The translations under genes were made by a program, and so were the position numbers. A stretch of DNA of 64,000 bases from JAXMBN01 sp046349875 (lineage in GTDB: Bacteria; Planctomycetota; Planctomycetia; Pirellulales; Pirellulaceae): NCBI GenBank assembly GCA_046349875.1, contig JAXMBN010000001.1, positions 204,687 to 268,686 on the forward strand. Direction: 5' to 3'. Positions 27,120 through 37,311 of the stretch are shown piece by piece; position 1 is the first letter of the stretch, and each line of letters begins with the position of its first letter. The notes below the pieces were generated by a model. It ran no database searches and was not told the origin of the DNA. It saw nothing but the letters and a program-made list of their open reading frames with translations.

Positions 27120-28622
27120 CTATTGTGCCGCCACGAGGGCCGATCCCAAGCTGATCCCAGGGGCGGGCAGAACCGATGTTCCGCGAATATAAAGATCGAT
27201 CGCGCGAGCAGCACCGCGTCCTTCATTGATCGCCCAGACGACCAAGGATTGACCGCGGCGGCAGTCACCCGCTGCGAAGACTCCGGGAATGGAAGTGGTG
27301 AACTTGCCATGATCAGCTTTGTAATTGGTGCGTGGATCGCTTTCGATTCCGAGCGTCTCGGCAACATAGTGTTCAGGTCCGAGGAATCCCATCGCCAAGA
27401 GCACCAAGTCGGCTTCCACGATCGACTCGCTACCAGCGACTTCCTTCATTTGCATCTTGCCATCGACCTTTTCCCAAGCGACGCGAACGGTTTTGATTCC
27501 CTTCACGTTCCCCTTGCCGTCATCGATGAACTCTTTGCTAAGAATGCAATACTCGCGAGGATCTTTGCCGTACTTCGCTGCGCATTCTTCGTGGCCATAA
27601 TCGACTCGGAAAATACGAGGCCACTGCGGCCAAGGATTATCTGCGGCACGATTCTCGGGTGGACGATCGAGCAATTCAAAGTTGACCATTTGCGTGCATC
27701 CATGCCGCAAACTCGTCGCGATGCAGTCGGTTCCAGTGTCACCACCGCCGATGACCACAACCTTCTTGCCTTTCGCCGAGATAAACTTGCCATCCGCGAG
27801 TTGACTATTCAGCAAGCTAGCGGTGTTCTTTGTGAGAAACTCCATGGCAAAGTGAATACCCTGGAGGGCGCGACCTGGAATGGGCAGATCACGAGGCTTG
27901 GTGGCACCAGTTGCCAACAACAACGCATCGTTTTCGGCCAACAGTTTCTTGGCTTCCAGGTTCTTGCCGACGTCGGCATTGGTCACGAACTTGATCCCTT
28001 CTTCGGCCATGAGATCAAGACGTCGCTGCACGACCTTCTTATCCAACTTCATATTGGGAATGCCATACATGAGCAGTCCACCAATGCGGTCGGCTCGTTC
28101 GTAGACCGTAACGCTATGTCCAACTTTGTTGAGCTGGTCGGCAGCGGCTAGTCCGGCTGGTCCACTTCCAACGATGGCGATACGCTTGCCCGTTCGCTCT
28201 TTGGGCGGATGCGCTTGGACCCACCCTTGCGCGAAGCCATTGTCGATGATCGCATTCTCGATGTTCTTGATCGTTACCGGTGGGTTGGTAATGCCCAACA
28301 CGCACGAACCTTCGCAAGGAGCGGGACAAACGCGTCCGGTGAATTCAGGGAAGTTGTTCGTCTTGTGCAATCGATCGAGCGCTTCCCGCCAACGTCCCGT
28401 ATAAACGAGATCATTCCATTCGGGAATGAGGTTATCGATGGGACACCCTGTGGCCGATTGGCAAAAGGGAACGCCACAGTCCATACACCTAGCCCCTTGG
28501 GTTTCCAGGTGTTCACGTGGCGGATCGGTGTAGATCTCGTTGTAGTCTTCCAAGCGCAGGATTGGCATGCGCCATTCGACCTTCTTACGCTCAAACTCTT
28601 TGAATCCTGTGGGCTTTCCCAT
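27120..28622 (-). CDS. gltD: Glutamate synthase small subunit
   Basis: A 500-residue protein. The N-terminal Fe-S region has the Cys pattern CMDCGVPFCQSATGCPIDN and CPAPCEGSC (two 4Fe-4S clusters). FAD and NADPH sites follow: IAIVGSGPAGLAAADQL, DRIGGLLMYGIPNMKLDK and KKVVVIGGGDTGTDC, and the C-terminus has the GVFAAGDCRRGQSLVVWAI motif. It feeds electrons from NADPH to the large subunit for conversion of 2-oxoglutarate and glutamine into two glutamates. It lies 87 nt downstream of gltB on the same strand and ends at a strong terminator. Length and motifs are normal. Confidence 0.93.
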   Translation of the reverse strand: MGKPTGFKEFERKKVEWRMPILRLEDYNEIYTDPPREHLETQGARCMDCGVPFCQSATGCPIDNLIPEWNDLVYTGRWREALDRLHKTNNFPEFTGRVCPAPCEGSCVLGITNPPVTIKNIENAIIDNGFAQGWVQAHPPKERTGKRIAIVGSGPAGLAAADQLNKVGHSVTVYERADRIGGLLMYGIPNMKLDKKVVQRRLDLMAEEGIKFVTNADVGKNLEAKKLLAENDALLLATGATKPRDLPIPGRALQGIHFAMEFLTKNTASLLNSQLADGKFISAKGKKVVVIGGGDTGTDCIATSLRHGCTQMVNFELLDRPPENRAADNPWPQWPRIFRVDYGHEECAAKYGKDPREYCILSKEFIDDGKGNVKGIKTVRVAWEKVDGKMQMKEVAGSESIVEADLVLLAMGFLGPEHYVAETLGIESDPRTNYKADHGKFTTSIPGVFAAGDCRRGQSLVVWAINEGRGAARAIDLYIRGTSVLPAPGISLGSALVAAQ

Positions 28623-28709
28623 AGTACTTACTTTTCAGAGGAACTTGGCCACGCGGGTGGCATCCGGGGAATAATCGAGGTGGTAACAATAGTGGACGAA
28701 AAGGAGTGG

Positions 28710-31700
28710 CTAGCGAGCTTCGACGAGTTCGCTTTTCTTCTTGGCCCCCTTCATTTCTTCCAATACGCGTTTGTAGTCCACCGGCATCACTTTCACGAAC
28801 TTAGGAAGCATCTTCGTCCATTGATCGAGAATGCGTTTGGCAACATCAGACTGAGTAAACTGAGCATGGTTTTGAATGAAGCCCTTGAGCTCGTCGATAT
28901 CTTCTTGAGCTTCAACAGCTTCCAGTTCAACCATTTCCAAATTGCAACGCATGCGGAACTGGTCTTGTTCGTCGAGTACGTAAGCGACACCGCCGCTCAT
29001 ACCAGCAGCGAAATTGCGGCCGGTTGCACCGAGGATAACCACACGGCCACCCGTCATGTACTCGCAACCATGGTCGCCTACGCCTTCGATGACCGCGCTT
29101 GCACCGCTATTGCGCACCGCAAATCGCTCGGCTGCACGACCTCGGAAGTACGCTTCTCCCATCGTTGCTCCGTACAAACACACGTTGCCAACGATGATGT
29201 TCTGATCGGCCGCAAAATTGCTTTCGCGAGGTGGATAGACAATGATGCGTCCGCCCGACAATCCCTTGCCGACGTAGTCGTTGGCATCCCCTTCGAGTTC
29301 GAGCGTAACACCATGAGCCAAGAAGGCGCCAAAACTTTGACCCGCCGATCCACGGAAATGGAAATGGATGGTATCGGTTGGCAATCCTTGTTGTCCGTAG
29401 CGTTTGGCGATCTCATGGCTGAGGATCGTCCCGACGGTACGATTCGTGTTCTGAATTGGAAGCTCGATGCGAATAGGCTTTTTGGAATCGAGAGTCGCTT
29501 GGCATCGCGGCAAGAGCTCGCGAACATCGAGCGACTTCTCGAGGCCGTGATCTTGAGGCTTCATGCAGCGCATCCCGACACCTTCGTGCATCCGATGGGC
29601 TGGCTTCAAAATCGGTGTGAGATCAAGCCCATCCGACTTCCAGTGCTTGATGGCTTTGTCGGTACCAAGCACTTCGGAATGCCCGACCATTTCATTGATG
29701 GATCGGAAGCCAAGCTTCGCCATCCATTGCCGAGCATCTTCAGCAACCATAAACAAATAGTTGACCACATGCTCTGGCTTACCGGCAAACTTGGCTCGCA
29801 ATTCAGGATCTTGCGTTGCTACGCCAACAGGGCACGTATTCAAGTGGCACTTACGCATCATGATGCATCCGAGCGTAATCAAGGGCGCGGTTGCAAAGCC
29901 AAATTCCTCAGCCCCCAACAAGGCAGCGATGACCACATCGCGTCCCGTCTTCAAACCACCATCCGTTTGCAAAACGACTCGGCTTCGCAAATCATTGAGC
30001 ACGAGCGTTTGATGCGTTTCGGCAATACCCAATTCCCACGGCAATCCCGCATGCTTGATACTGGTGAGAGGCGATGCTCCTGTTCCGCCAGTATCACCGC
30101 TGATCAAGATGTGGTCAGCGTGAGCTTTGGCGACTCCGGTGGCAACCACGCCAACCCCCACTTCGCTCACCAACTTCACACTCACGCGAGCGCCTGGGTT
30201 GGCATTTTTGAGGTCATGGATCAGCTGTGCAAGATCTTCGATGGAATAGATATCGTGGTGCGGTGGAGGACTGATCAATCCTACACCTGGAGTGCTGTAG
30301 CGAATCCGCGCGATGTTGCGATCCACTTTCTTGCCAGGAAGCTCTCCACCTTCGCCGGGCTTGGCACCCTGCGAAATCTTGATTTGCAATTCATCTGCGT
30401 TGGCCAAATACTCGATAGTGACACCAAAGCGTCCTGATGCCACTTGCTTGATGGCCGATCGCTTGCTGTCGCCGTTGGGAAGTGGCTTAAAGCGAGCAGG
30501 ATCTTCACCACCTTCACCCGTATTGCTCTTACCGCCTAAACGGTTCATGGCGATCGCCAAAGTCTCATGGGCTTCCGCACTGATCGAACCAAAGCTCATC
30601 GCACCCGTGCAAAATCGCTTTACGATATCCTTTGCCGATTCGACTTCATCCAGTGGAACGGCCGGACCATAGACACCCTCGCGAAGCTCTAACAGACCGC
30701 GCAATGCACAGCGCATCTTGGCATCGTTGTTGATGTGACTGGCAAAGCGCCAGTAGGCATTCTTGTCACCAGCCCGTGCAGCCAATTGAATATCGGCGAT
30801 CGCTTGGGGATCCCATCCGTGATGTTCCCCTTCAGCTCGCCAATGGAATTCGCCCAAGTTAGGAAGCGTTGGAAGGTGGTCCGACTTTCGCTCGGGATAA
30901 CCAAGAGCGTGGCGTCGTAGAGTCTCTTCTGCGAGAACTTCGAAGCCGCAACCTTGAATTCGGCTATTGGTTCCTGCAAAACATTTTTGAATCACTTCGT
31001 CGCGAAGTCCAAGGGCTTCAAAGATCTGAGCACCCTTATAGCTTTGCAAGGTGCTGATGCCCATCTTGGCCATCACTTTCAGCATGCCTTTATCGACAGC
31101 CTTGCGATAGGCCGTGACGATCTTCGTATCATCGTTGAGTTTCTCGGAATCGAGACGACCATCGCGAGCCATTTGCCATAGCGATTCAAAGGCCAAGTAA
31201 GGATTGATGGCATCGGCGCCATAACCAACCAGTAGGCAATGATGATGCACTTCGCGAGCTTCACCTGTTTCGAGTACCACTCCGATTTGCGTTCGCTTCG
31301 ATTGACGAACCAAATGGTGGTGAACCGCGCCGCAAGCCAACAACGTGCTCACCGCCACGCGATCCTGAGAAATGCGACGATCGCTCAGAATCACTAGGGT
31401 GTACCCTTCACTGATGGCCGCTTCGGCTTCGTAGCAGACGCGATCGAGCGTCTGAACCAATCCAGCCTTACCTAGGGCTCGATCGAAGGTGATGTCGATG
31501 ACCTTCGTTTTCCATCCGGCATGATCCATATGCTTCAGAGCCGATAGCTCTTCGTTGGTCAAAATCGGATGCGGAATGAGAAGGCGATGCGCATGCTTGG
31601 GAGTCACTTCCAGCAAGTTTTGTTCGGGCCCGATGTAGCACTCGAGCGACATGATGACCTCTTCACGGATCGAATCGATCGCAGGGTTGGTCACCTGAGC

Positions 31701-33287
31701 AAAGAGTTGCTTAAAGTAGTCGTAGATCATCCGAGGCTGGTCGCTCAAACAAGCCAACGCAGCATCGTTCCCCATGCTACCGATGGGATCGCGAGCTTCC
31801 CGAATCATCGGCATCAACATGAAGTGCATCGTTTCGGCCGTGTATCCAAAGGCCTGCAAACGAGGCAACAAAGTCTCTGGATAGAACCCATGCGACTCGC
31901 GGTCGGTGTGAAGGTCTTTAAAGGTGATCCGCTGTTCTTTGAGCCACTGACCGTAGGGTCGCTGACTAGCGAACTCTTTCTTGAGCTCTTCATCGGGAAT
32001 CAATCGACCCTCTTGGAAGTCGACGAGGAACATGCGTCCCGGTTGCAATCGTCCTTTCTCACGAACGATCTTCGGATCGACCGGAAGCACGCCCACTTCG
32101 CTGGCCATGATGACTCGATCATCGGTCGTCAAATAGTAACGGCTTGGCCGAAGTCCATTGCGATCGAGCACGGCACCGATGTAATTACCGTCGGTGAATA
32201 CGATCGATGCAGGCCCGTCCCAAGGCTCCATCATGCATGAAAAGTACTCGTAGAAGGCACGCTTCTCTTCAGGCATGCTCTCATGCTTCTGCCAAGCTTC
32301 AGGAACCATCATCAAGACAGCTTCTTGAAGTGATCGACCATTGCGAAGTAAGAATTCGAGCACATTGTCGAAGGTACCGCTATCGCTGCAATCGGGTTCA
32401 GCCACCGGAAACAACTTGGAGAGCTCATTGCCGAAGACTTCGCTTTTCGCCATGCCTTCGCGAGCCTTCATCCAGTTGATATTGCCCCGCAAGGTGTTAA
32501 TCTCACCATTGTGGCTCATGAATCGCAATGGCTGTGCTCGGTCCCAACTCGGAAAGGTGTTGGTTGAAAAGCGACTATGGACCATCGCCAAGTGCGTTTC
32601 AAAATCTTCGTCGGCAAGGTCTGGATAATAAGGCATGACCTGATCGGGAGTGAGCATCCCTTTATAGATCATGGTCTTGGTCGACAAGCTGCAGATGTAG
32701 AAGAGCAATCGTTGGGAGAGTTCTTTATTTCCGCGATTGAGATGGCTTGATCGCTTGCGAATGAGATAGAGTTTTCGTTCGAATTCTTCATCCCGCAAAC
32801 CATTGCCTGCAGCGATAAAGAGTTGCTCGATCACCGGTTCGCTCGAACGAGCCGTCGGACCGATGTTTGCCAGAGCCGCGCTCGTTGGTACAGGTCGCCA
32901 TCCGATGAACTTCTGCCCATGCTCGGCCACCAACTCTTCCACGACTTTCTTGCATTGAGCTCGTTCAGCAGCATCCTTGGGCAGGAAGACATTACCGGCT
33001 GCGTAGCATCCCTTTTCAGGCAAGGCGACACCGAACAAACGATCGGCAACCTTTCGCAAGAACTTATCGGGAAGGGCAGTCAAGATCCCTGCACCGTCAC
33101 CCGTATTGGCTTCGCAACCGCATGCCCCACGGTGATTCATATTGCGAAGGATTTGGTCAGCATCCAATACGATCTGATGGCTGGCTTTGCCTTTGACGTG
33201 GGCCACGAAGCCAACACCACAACTGTCCTTTTCAAGACTGGGATCGTAGAGGCCTTGCTTTTCAGGAAAGCCAATGGGCGCGTTCAT
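28710..33287 (-). CDS. gltB: Glutamate synthase large subunit
   Basis: A 1525-residue protein. A short propeptide precedes the catalytic Cys in DSCGVGFVAHV (about residue 23), which becomes the N-terminus of the class II amidotransferase domain (about 23-430, with HNGEINTLRGN). The central domain follows (about 480-780), then the FMN-binding synthase domain (GGKSNTGEGGEDP, GAKPGEGGELPG) with the 3Fe-4S motif CIMMRKCHLNTCPVG. The C-terminal beta-helix (about 1260-1480) has the GxxGG repeats, such as FRGSAGQSFGAFL and VGKGLSGGRIIVYP. The reaction is ammonia transfer from glutamine to 2-oxoglutarate. It forms an operon with gltD, and a LysR-type gene lies upstream on the same strand. This 4.6-kb gene reads without any break. 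Confidence 0.95.
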   Translation of the reverse strand: MNAPIGFPEKQGLYDPSLEKDSCGVGFVAHVKGKASHQIVLDADQILRNMNHRGACGCEANTGDGAGILTALPDKFLRKVADRLFGVALPEKGCYAAGNVFLPKDAAERAQCKKVVEELVAEHGQKFIGWRPVPTSAALANIGPTARSSEPVIEQLFIAAGNGLRDEEFERKLYLIRKRSSHLNRGNKELSQRLLFYICSLSTKTMIYKGMLTPDQVMPYYPDLADEDFETHLAMVHSRFSTNTFPSWDRAQPLRFMSHNGEINTLRGNINWMKAREGMAKSEVFGNELSKLFPVAEPDCSDSGTFDNVLEFLLRNGRSLQEAVLMMVPEAWQKHESMPEEKRAFYEYFSCMMEPWDGPASIVFTDGNYIGAVLDRNGLRPSRYYLTTDDRVIMASEVGVLPVDPKIVREKGRLQPGRMFLVDFQEGRLIPDEELKKEFASQRPYGQWLKEQRITFKDLHTDRESHGFYPETLLPRLQAFGYTAETMHFMLMPMIREARDPIGSMGNDAALACLSDQPRMIYDYFKQLFAQVTNPAIDSIREEVIMSLECYIGPEQNLLEVTPKHAHRLLIPHPILTNEELSALKHMDHAGWKTKVIDITFDRALGKAGLVQTLDRVCYEAEAAISEGYTLVILSDRRISQDRVAVSTLLACGAVHHHLVRQSKRTQIGVVLETGEAREVHHHCLLVGYGADAINPYLAFESLWQMARDGRLDSEKLNDDTKIVTAYRKAVDKGMLKVMAKMGISTLQSYKGAQIFEALGLRDEVIQKCFAGTNSRIQGCGFEVLAEETLRRHALGYPERKSDHLPTLPNLGEFHWRAEGEHHGWDPQAIADIQLAARAGDKNAYWRFASHINNDAKMRCALRGLLELREGVYGPAVPLDEVESAKDIVKRFCTGAMSFGSISAEAHETLAIAMNRLGGKSNTGEGGEDPARFKPLPNGDSKRSAIKQVASGRFGVTIEYLANADELQIKISQGAKPGEGGELPGKKVDRNIARIRYSTPGVGLISPPPHHDIYSIEDLAQLIHDLKNANPGARVSVKLVSEVGVGVVATGVAKAHADHILISGDTGGTGASPLTSIKHAGLPWELGIAETHQTLVLNDLRSRVVLQTDGGLKTGRDVVIAALLGAEEFGFATAPLITLGCIMMRKCHLNTCPVGVATQDPELRAKFAGKPEHVVNYLFMVAEDARQWMAKLGFRSINEMVGHSEVLGTDKAIKHWKSDGLDLTPILKPAHRMHEGVGMRCMKPQDHGLEKSLDVRELLPRCQATLDSKKPIRIELPIQNTNRTVGTILSHEIAKRYGQQGLPTDTIHFHFRGSAGQSFGAFLAHGVTLELEGDANDYVGKGLSGGRIIVYPPRESNFAADQNIIVGNVCLYGATMGEAYFRGRAAERFAVRNSGASAVIEGVGDHGCEYMTGGRVVILGATGRNFAAGMSGGVAYVLDEQDQFRMRCNLEMVELEAVEAQEDIDELKGFIQNHAQFTQSDVAKRILDQWTKMLPKFVKVMPVDYKRVLEEMKGAKKKSELVEAR

Positions 33288-33428
33288 AAACTGTCCTTCG
33301 TGGTCGAATCTGATTGCTAGGAATATCGAAAGAATGGTTGGGATGCACTACCTTGCGACCGAAGGGTAGCATCCGCATGCAAGCCGATGGGACGTTGAGG
33401 CAGGATCCGCTTCGTCCCAACGCTTTGA

Positions 33429-34381
33429 TCAAATCGTTACTGGATCCGCATCCTTGGCATCGGTTTTGGTAGGAGTCAGGCCACCGTTGGCATCTTGAAG
33501 AATGAGTTCAAGAAAGGCTCGCGCAGGTCGGCTCATGGCTACATGCCGGCGCTGAACGATCCCAAGGGCTCGCGTGAATGACAACCCTGGACATTCGATG
33601 ACTCGAAGCGCACCACTGGCAATTTCAGCTGCCACAGTGGGCTCGGGAACAAATGCCATGCCGCTGTTGACCATTACCGCATGCTTGACCGAATCGATGT
33701 TATCGAGCTCCACGACAACACGCATGGTGATTCCCATAGCGCGGAGGTGACGGTCGATCTCTTGTCGGATTCGCAAATTGGATGCAAAGGCAACGAGCCC
33801 GCATTGATTGAGCGCTTGCGGGAGTTACCGATTCTCCCGTGGCTAAGCGATGCCGAGGCGTGCCACTAGTACCATCGTTTCGTCGCGGCAGTGCGTGGCC
33901 TGCAACGTTTTGGAGGCCTCAGGATAACGTCAACCCGAAGTCGACCGTCCCTTGCTCGACCATCCGATACACTTCATGCGGATGAGCAAGCTGAATGGAA
34001 TGAGTGCATCCCGGAAACTTGGCCGCGAAAGCTTCTTCAATGGCTGGAAGATAACTCAAGCCAACCGAGTAAATCGAAGCGATCGTGACGTGACCATTGA
34101 CTTCGTCGCCCGATTGGCGAATTTCGTTGACGAGCGAATCGAATTGCCGAAGGACACTCGATAGTCCATCAAAAAATCGTTGCCCCTCATCCGTGAGGAC
34201 GAAAGGACGCTTCGAACGATCGATGAGCTGCACCGAGAAGATATTCCTCGATGTTTTGCACGGTCTGGCTCGCCGCGCTCTGGGTCATCCCATGGTCACT
34301 TGCCGCCTGCGAGAAGCTTCGCCGGCGGACAACGTCACAGAAGACTTTCAGGCTCCGAATCTGAATCGATGCGATCTTCAC
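33429..34381 (-). pseudogene. LysR-family regulator, interrupted by several indels
   Basis: A LysR protein spread over three frames. The winged helix-turn-helix is in one frame (SLKVFCDVVRRRSFSQAAS, GMTQSAASQTVQNIEEYL), starting at GTG 34381. After about 34230-34260 it continues as VQLIDRSKRPFVLTDEGQRF through VDFGLTLS in a second frame. The C-terminal effector domain (VARLGHRLATGESVTP, then LNQCGLVAFASNLRIRQEIDRHLRAMGITMRVV) needs further frame changes between about 33,800 and 33,920, ending at 33429. At least four one-base indels are required, while the residues themselves match the CysB/CynR-like pattern well. It lies 141 nt upstream of gltB on the same strand; GltC of Bacillus is a LysR activator of glutamate synthase, so a link is possible. 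Confidence 0.75.
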
Positions 34382-34681
34382 AATTAGCACGACTTATTCT
34401 GAGTTAGGAAACATTAACCATGCGAATCGACAGTTTAGGGGTGGTCTGTAGCAACGTCAAGAAGATTTCATCCTCACCATCTGGTACAACCGGTATCAGC
34501 CTTCCTTTTCAAGCCCCAAAACAGGCTTGCCGTCCCTTACAAACACACGAAAGGCGTCCAACCTGCCACTATCGGTTTATCGAAATTTTTTATTGCCAGG
34601 AGACCACCCTTAGATTCGCTAATAGATAGACAGTTAGGATTTGGCTAGGTTCAGCAAAATCGTGAGGAATCAGGGGAGCGC

Positions 34682-34974
34682 TCAAGACGGGAACGGGAAA
34701 GAGCTACGATTAGCCCCTTCACCCCAGCGACGATTCAGGGTCAGAGCATAGAGCAGGACGGCAGCCCCACAAGCAAGGCAGCTCCAGGGCATCCACTCGG
34801 CGGGCTTGAAGATGCGGTCCCCATGGCGACGGTGGGATTGGTGTAGAAACCAGGAGTCGCCTGGATGGGATCATCGACCACTCCCGATGCAAGCGTTGCA
34901 TTATCGATGAGCAGGCACTCGATTCCTAGGATCAGGAGCATCAATCCGATTGCACAAAAGAAAGCTCGCCACAT
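34682..34974 (-). pseudogene. Small conserved membrane protein with one frameshift
   Basis: From ATG 34974 one frame gives WRAFFCAIGLMLLILGIECL (a first membrane helix) and LIDNATLAS. After about position 34820 the sensible continuation lies in another frame: RIFKPAEWMPWSCLACGAAV then a second helix and LTLNRRWG, stopping at 34682. The combined two-helix protein of about 97 residues matches a small planctomycete membrane protein that typically contains the KPAEWMPWS motif between the helices. One indel near 34820 explains the break. The function is unknown. It lies in a short error-rich stretch together with the LysR gene. Confidence 0.6.
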
Positions 34975-35150
34975 AGTGCTCAAGAGTCAGGAAGATGATC
35001 GAACTCGAATAAGAGACACAACCTCTTTTTCGGTGTCGGCTTGAGCCTGATGACATCCCAACTCAAAACGCATACCCCAACTAGAATCTCAAGAAGGCTA
35101 AGCGAATCACCGAAAAAAGCATCGCAAACGGTGCGACCCCCCTTTTTTTA

Positions 35151-35193
35151 CACACTATCTACCTTCCGATGCTGGAGTGGATAGGATAGTGTG
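35151..35193. promoter_or_regulatory. 9-bp perfect inverted repeat upstream of the oxidoreductase gene
   Basis: CACACTATC (35151-35159) and GATAGTGTG (35185-35193) are perfectly complementary, 25 nt apart, and directly follow a CCCCCCTTTTTTT tract. The repeat ends 68 nt before the ATG of the Gfo/Idh/MocA gene. It could be an operator for a dimeric regulator or a hairpin in the 5' leader. Confidence 0.4.
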
Positions 35194-35261
35194 GATGGAA
35201 CCTGGGGTAACCTTAATGATCTCCCTCCTTCAACCTCACCTTCTTTGGAGTTCTTCATCGA

Positions 35262-36602
35262 ATGAAACGAACGAATAATTCACGTCGTCAGTTTATTAAG
35301 ACTACCGCAGCCGTTAGTTGCGGATATTGGGTTGCCGGAGGTGTTGCACCGAAGGAAAGCCGCTCGGCTCTGGAAGAAGTCCGATTTGCATGCGTGGGTG
35401 TCGGTGGCAAGGGCAAGAGCGATTCTCAAGACGCTGCCAAGGGTGGAAAGATCGTTGCCATTTGCGATATCGATGATAACACCATTGCCGAACGCAAGAA
35501 GGATGATGCCTTCGCGGGAGCTCGCGTCTTCAATGACTACCGCAAGCTCTTTGAAGAAGTAGGTTCCAGTATTGATGCCGTTACCGTAAGCACGCCAGAC
35601 CACTTGCACGGTGTTGTCTCGGCCATGGCTTTGAAGAACAAGAAGGCTGTGTATTGCCAAAAGCCTTTGACACGAACCATTTGGGAAGCACGTCGTTTGG
35701 CTGATCTAGCTCGCGAAGCTGGTGTTGCCACGCAGATGGGCAATCAGGGATCGGATAAGTCGGGTCTTCGCGAAGCAGCTGCCAAGCTCAAGGCTGGCGT
35801 GATTGGCACGATCAAGGAAGTGCACGTTTGGACCAACCGTCCCGTTTGGCCACAAGGTATCGCACGCCCAGCAGGGGAACCCGTTCCAAGCCATATTCAC
35901 TGGAACGAATTCATCGGCCCTGCGGAAATGCGAGATTATAGCCCTGCCTACCATCCATTCAAATGGCGTGGTTTCTGGGCGTTTGGAACGGGTGCTTTGG
36001 GTGACATGGCTTGCCATACATTGAACATGGCCTTTGCAGGTTGCGAATTGGTCAATCCAGTCGCAGTTCAAGCCAAGACCTCCGGTCACAACAAAGAAAC
36101 CTTCCCAGGTAACTCGCTCATCGAGTTTGACTTTGCGGCCACCAAGTCGCGCCCGGCAGTCAAAATGTTCTGGTATGACGGCGGTCGCAAGGTTGACCCA
36201 ACCTTGCTGGAAGGCCAGAAGATGCGCGATAGCGGTTGCTTGATCGTTGGCGACAAGGGCAAGCTCTATACGCCAGACGATTATGGGGCCGAGTACGTCA
36301 TGCTCGGCGGAACTGACAAAGAAGTTGAGTTCGTAAAGAGCCCTGGGCACTTCCGCGAGTTCGTTGCTGGTATCAAAGATGGCAAGCCGACCTGGTCGAA
36401 CTTCGCCGATTACGCTGGCAAGCTAACCGAAGTCATTCTCCTTGGTAACCTGGCTGTTTGGGCCGCTGGTGAATCCAAGGAAGGCGTTGCCGAAGTTTCG
36501 AGCCCACGTATTGAGTGGGATCAAGCCAACCTCAAGGTCAAAGGCACCGATGCCTACGATTGGTTGGTCAAGCCAAAGTTCCGCGCCGGTTACGAAATGT
36601 AA
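35262..36602 (+). CDS. Gfo/Idh/MocA-family oxidoreductase, Tat-exported
   Basis: A 446-residue protein. The N-terminus SRRQFIKTTAAVSCGYWVAGG is a twin-arginine signal. A Rossmann fold follows (VRFACVGVGGKGKSDSQDAA, KIVAICDID), then DAVTVSTPDHLHGVVSAMAL and the catalytic-region motif KAVYCQKPLTRTIWEARRLADLA. The C-terminal half contains GTGALGDMACHTLNMAF, the substrate-side block of the planctomycete Gfo/Idh/MocA group. The family interconverts sugars or inositols with NAD(P); exported members probably carry a pre-bound cofactor. The substrate is unknown. It is monocistronic, with an inverted repeat upstream and a terminator at 36631. Confidence 0.88.
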   Translation: MKRTNNSRRQFIKTTAAVSCGYWVAGGVAPKESRSALEEVRFACVGVGGKGKSDSQDAAKGGKIVAICDIDDNTIAERKKDDAFAGARVFNDYRKLFEEVGSSIDAVTVSTPDHLHGVVSAMALKNKKAVYCQKPLTRTIWEARRLADLAREAGVATQMGNQGSDKSGLREAAAKLKAGVIGTIKEVHVWTNRPVWPQGIARPAGEPVPSHIHWNEFIGPAEMRDYSPAYHPFKWRGFWAFGTGALGDMACHTLNMAFAGCELVNPVAVQAKTSGHNKETFPGNSLIEFDFAATKSRPAVKMFWYDGGRKVDPTLLEGQKMRDSGCLIVGDKGKLYTPDDYGAEYVMLGGTDKEVEFVKSPGHFREFVAGIKDGKPTWSNFADYAGKLTEVILLGNLAVWAAGESKEGVAEVSSPRIEWDQANLKVKGTDAYDWLVKPKFRAGYEM

Positions 36603-36630
36603 TCGAGACGATCTACCGATCGCATCCAAC

Positions 36631-36661
36631 AAGGGTGGGCCAAATGGCTCACCCTTTTTTT
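36631..36661 (+). terminator. Intrinsic terminator of the oxidoreductase gene
   Basis: AAGGGTGGGCC / GGCTCACCCTT form an 11-bp stem (one G-U pair) with an AAAT loop, followed by a run of seven or more T residues, 28 nt after the stop codon. Confidence 0.85.
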
Positions 36662-36741
36662 ATGGACCGAAGGTAGAGTCGAAGGAATCAATTCGTTTCA
36701 GTTAGGCAACAGTGTTACAATGCGCCCAACGGAGATCTATC

Positions 36742-37311
36742 ATGCGAACGTTGTGGCTCTATTGTTTTGTGCTCGGCATCGGCTTACTTTCTTCGCTACA
36801 CGCTCAAGAGACCGACAAGGTTTATTCGGGGCCTCAAGCTTCTGAACCACTCCCTTCATTTGCATTGCATCGATTGAATGGTTCCGAAGCAGGTCGCGAG
36901 ATTGATACGAAGACGCTCCTCGAAAACCAACCGTGCCTTCTCATTTTCATCCATGATGTGAATCGCCAAAGCATTAGCTTCACGCGTACGCTCAGTTCCT
37001 ACGCGCATTCATCGCGATCGAAGTTGCGAACTTGCGCTATCTTCCTTCAAAACGATATCAACGAAGGCGAAACGCTTTTCAAACGCATGGGCCATGCATT
37101 GGCATGCGACATCAACGTTTGCACGCGGACGGAAAGGAAGGCCCAGGTTCGCTTGCCTAAATCGAAAAGTCACTGACTTAGCTGGTCGGCAATAGCGGCG
37201 AGTGTAAAAGCCAACTTTGCATGATTCAAACGAGCCTTCAAACAGATCTACTTCCTGACTACCGTCAACGCCATAGTCGATGTGATCGAGGCGACCGTCC
37301 TGAATCAATAG
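36742..37311 (+). pseudogene. Secreted thioredoxin-fold protein, C-terminus frameshifted
   Basis: The ATG at 36742 has GGAG 8 nt upstream. Residues 1-20 are a Sec signal peptide (ending LHAQ). The mature part reads SEPLPSFALHRLNG and PCLLIFIHDVNRQSISFTRTL, the pattern of planctomycete thioredoxin-like proteins without the CxxC pair. From about 37,125 the frame breaks: the expected GKEGPGSL-GLNRKVTLTLLVG and NFAMIQTSLQTDLP pieces are scattered over different frames, and the last segment VNAIVDVIEATVLNQ ends at TAG 37311. So the gene is full length in outline but damaged by several indels in its last third. The function is unknown. Confidence 0.65.

Noticed and set aside
28209..30437. 742-codon plus-strand open frame
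   Set aside because: It lies antisense to gltD and gltB, whose proteins are highly conserved; its translation has no family motif. It is a shadow of codon bias.
34420..34629. 69-codon plus-strand frame between the LysR gene and the small membrane gene
   Set aside because: An ATG is present but there is no Shine-Dalgarno, no motif, and it lies in an error-rich stretch.
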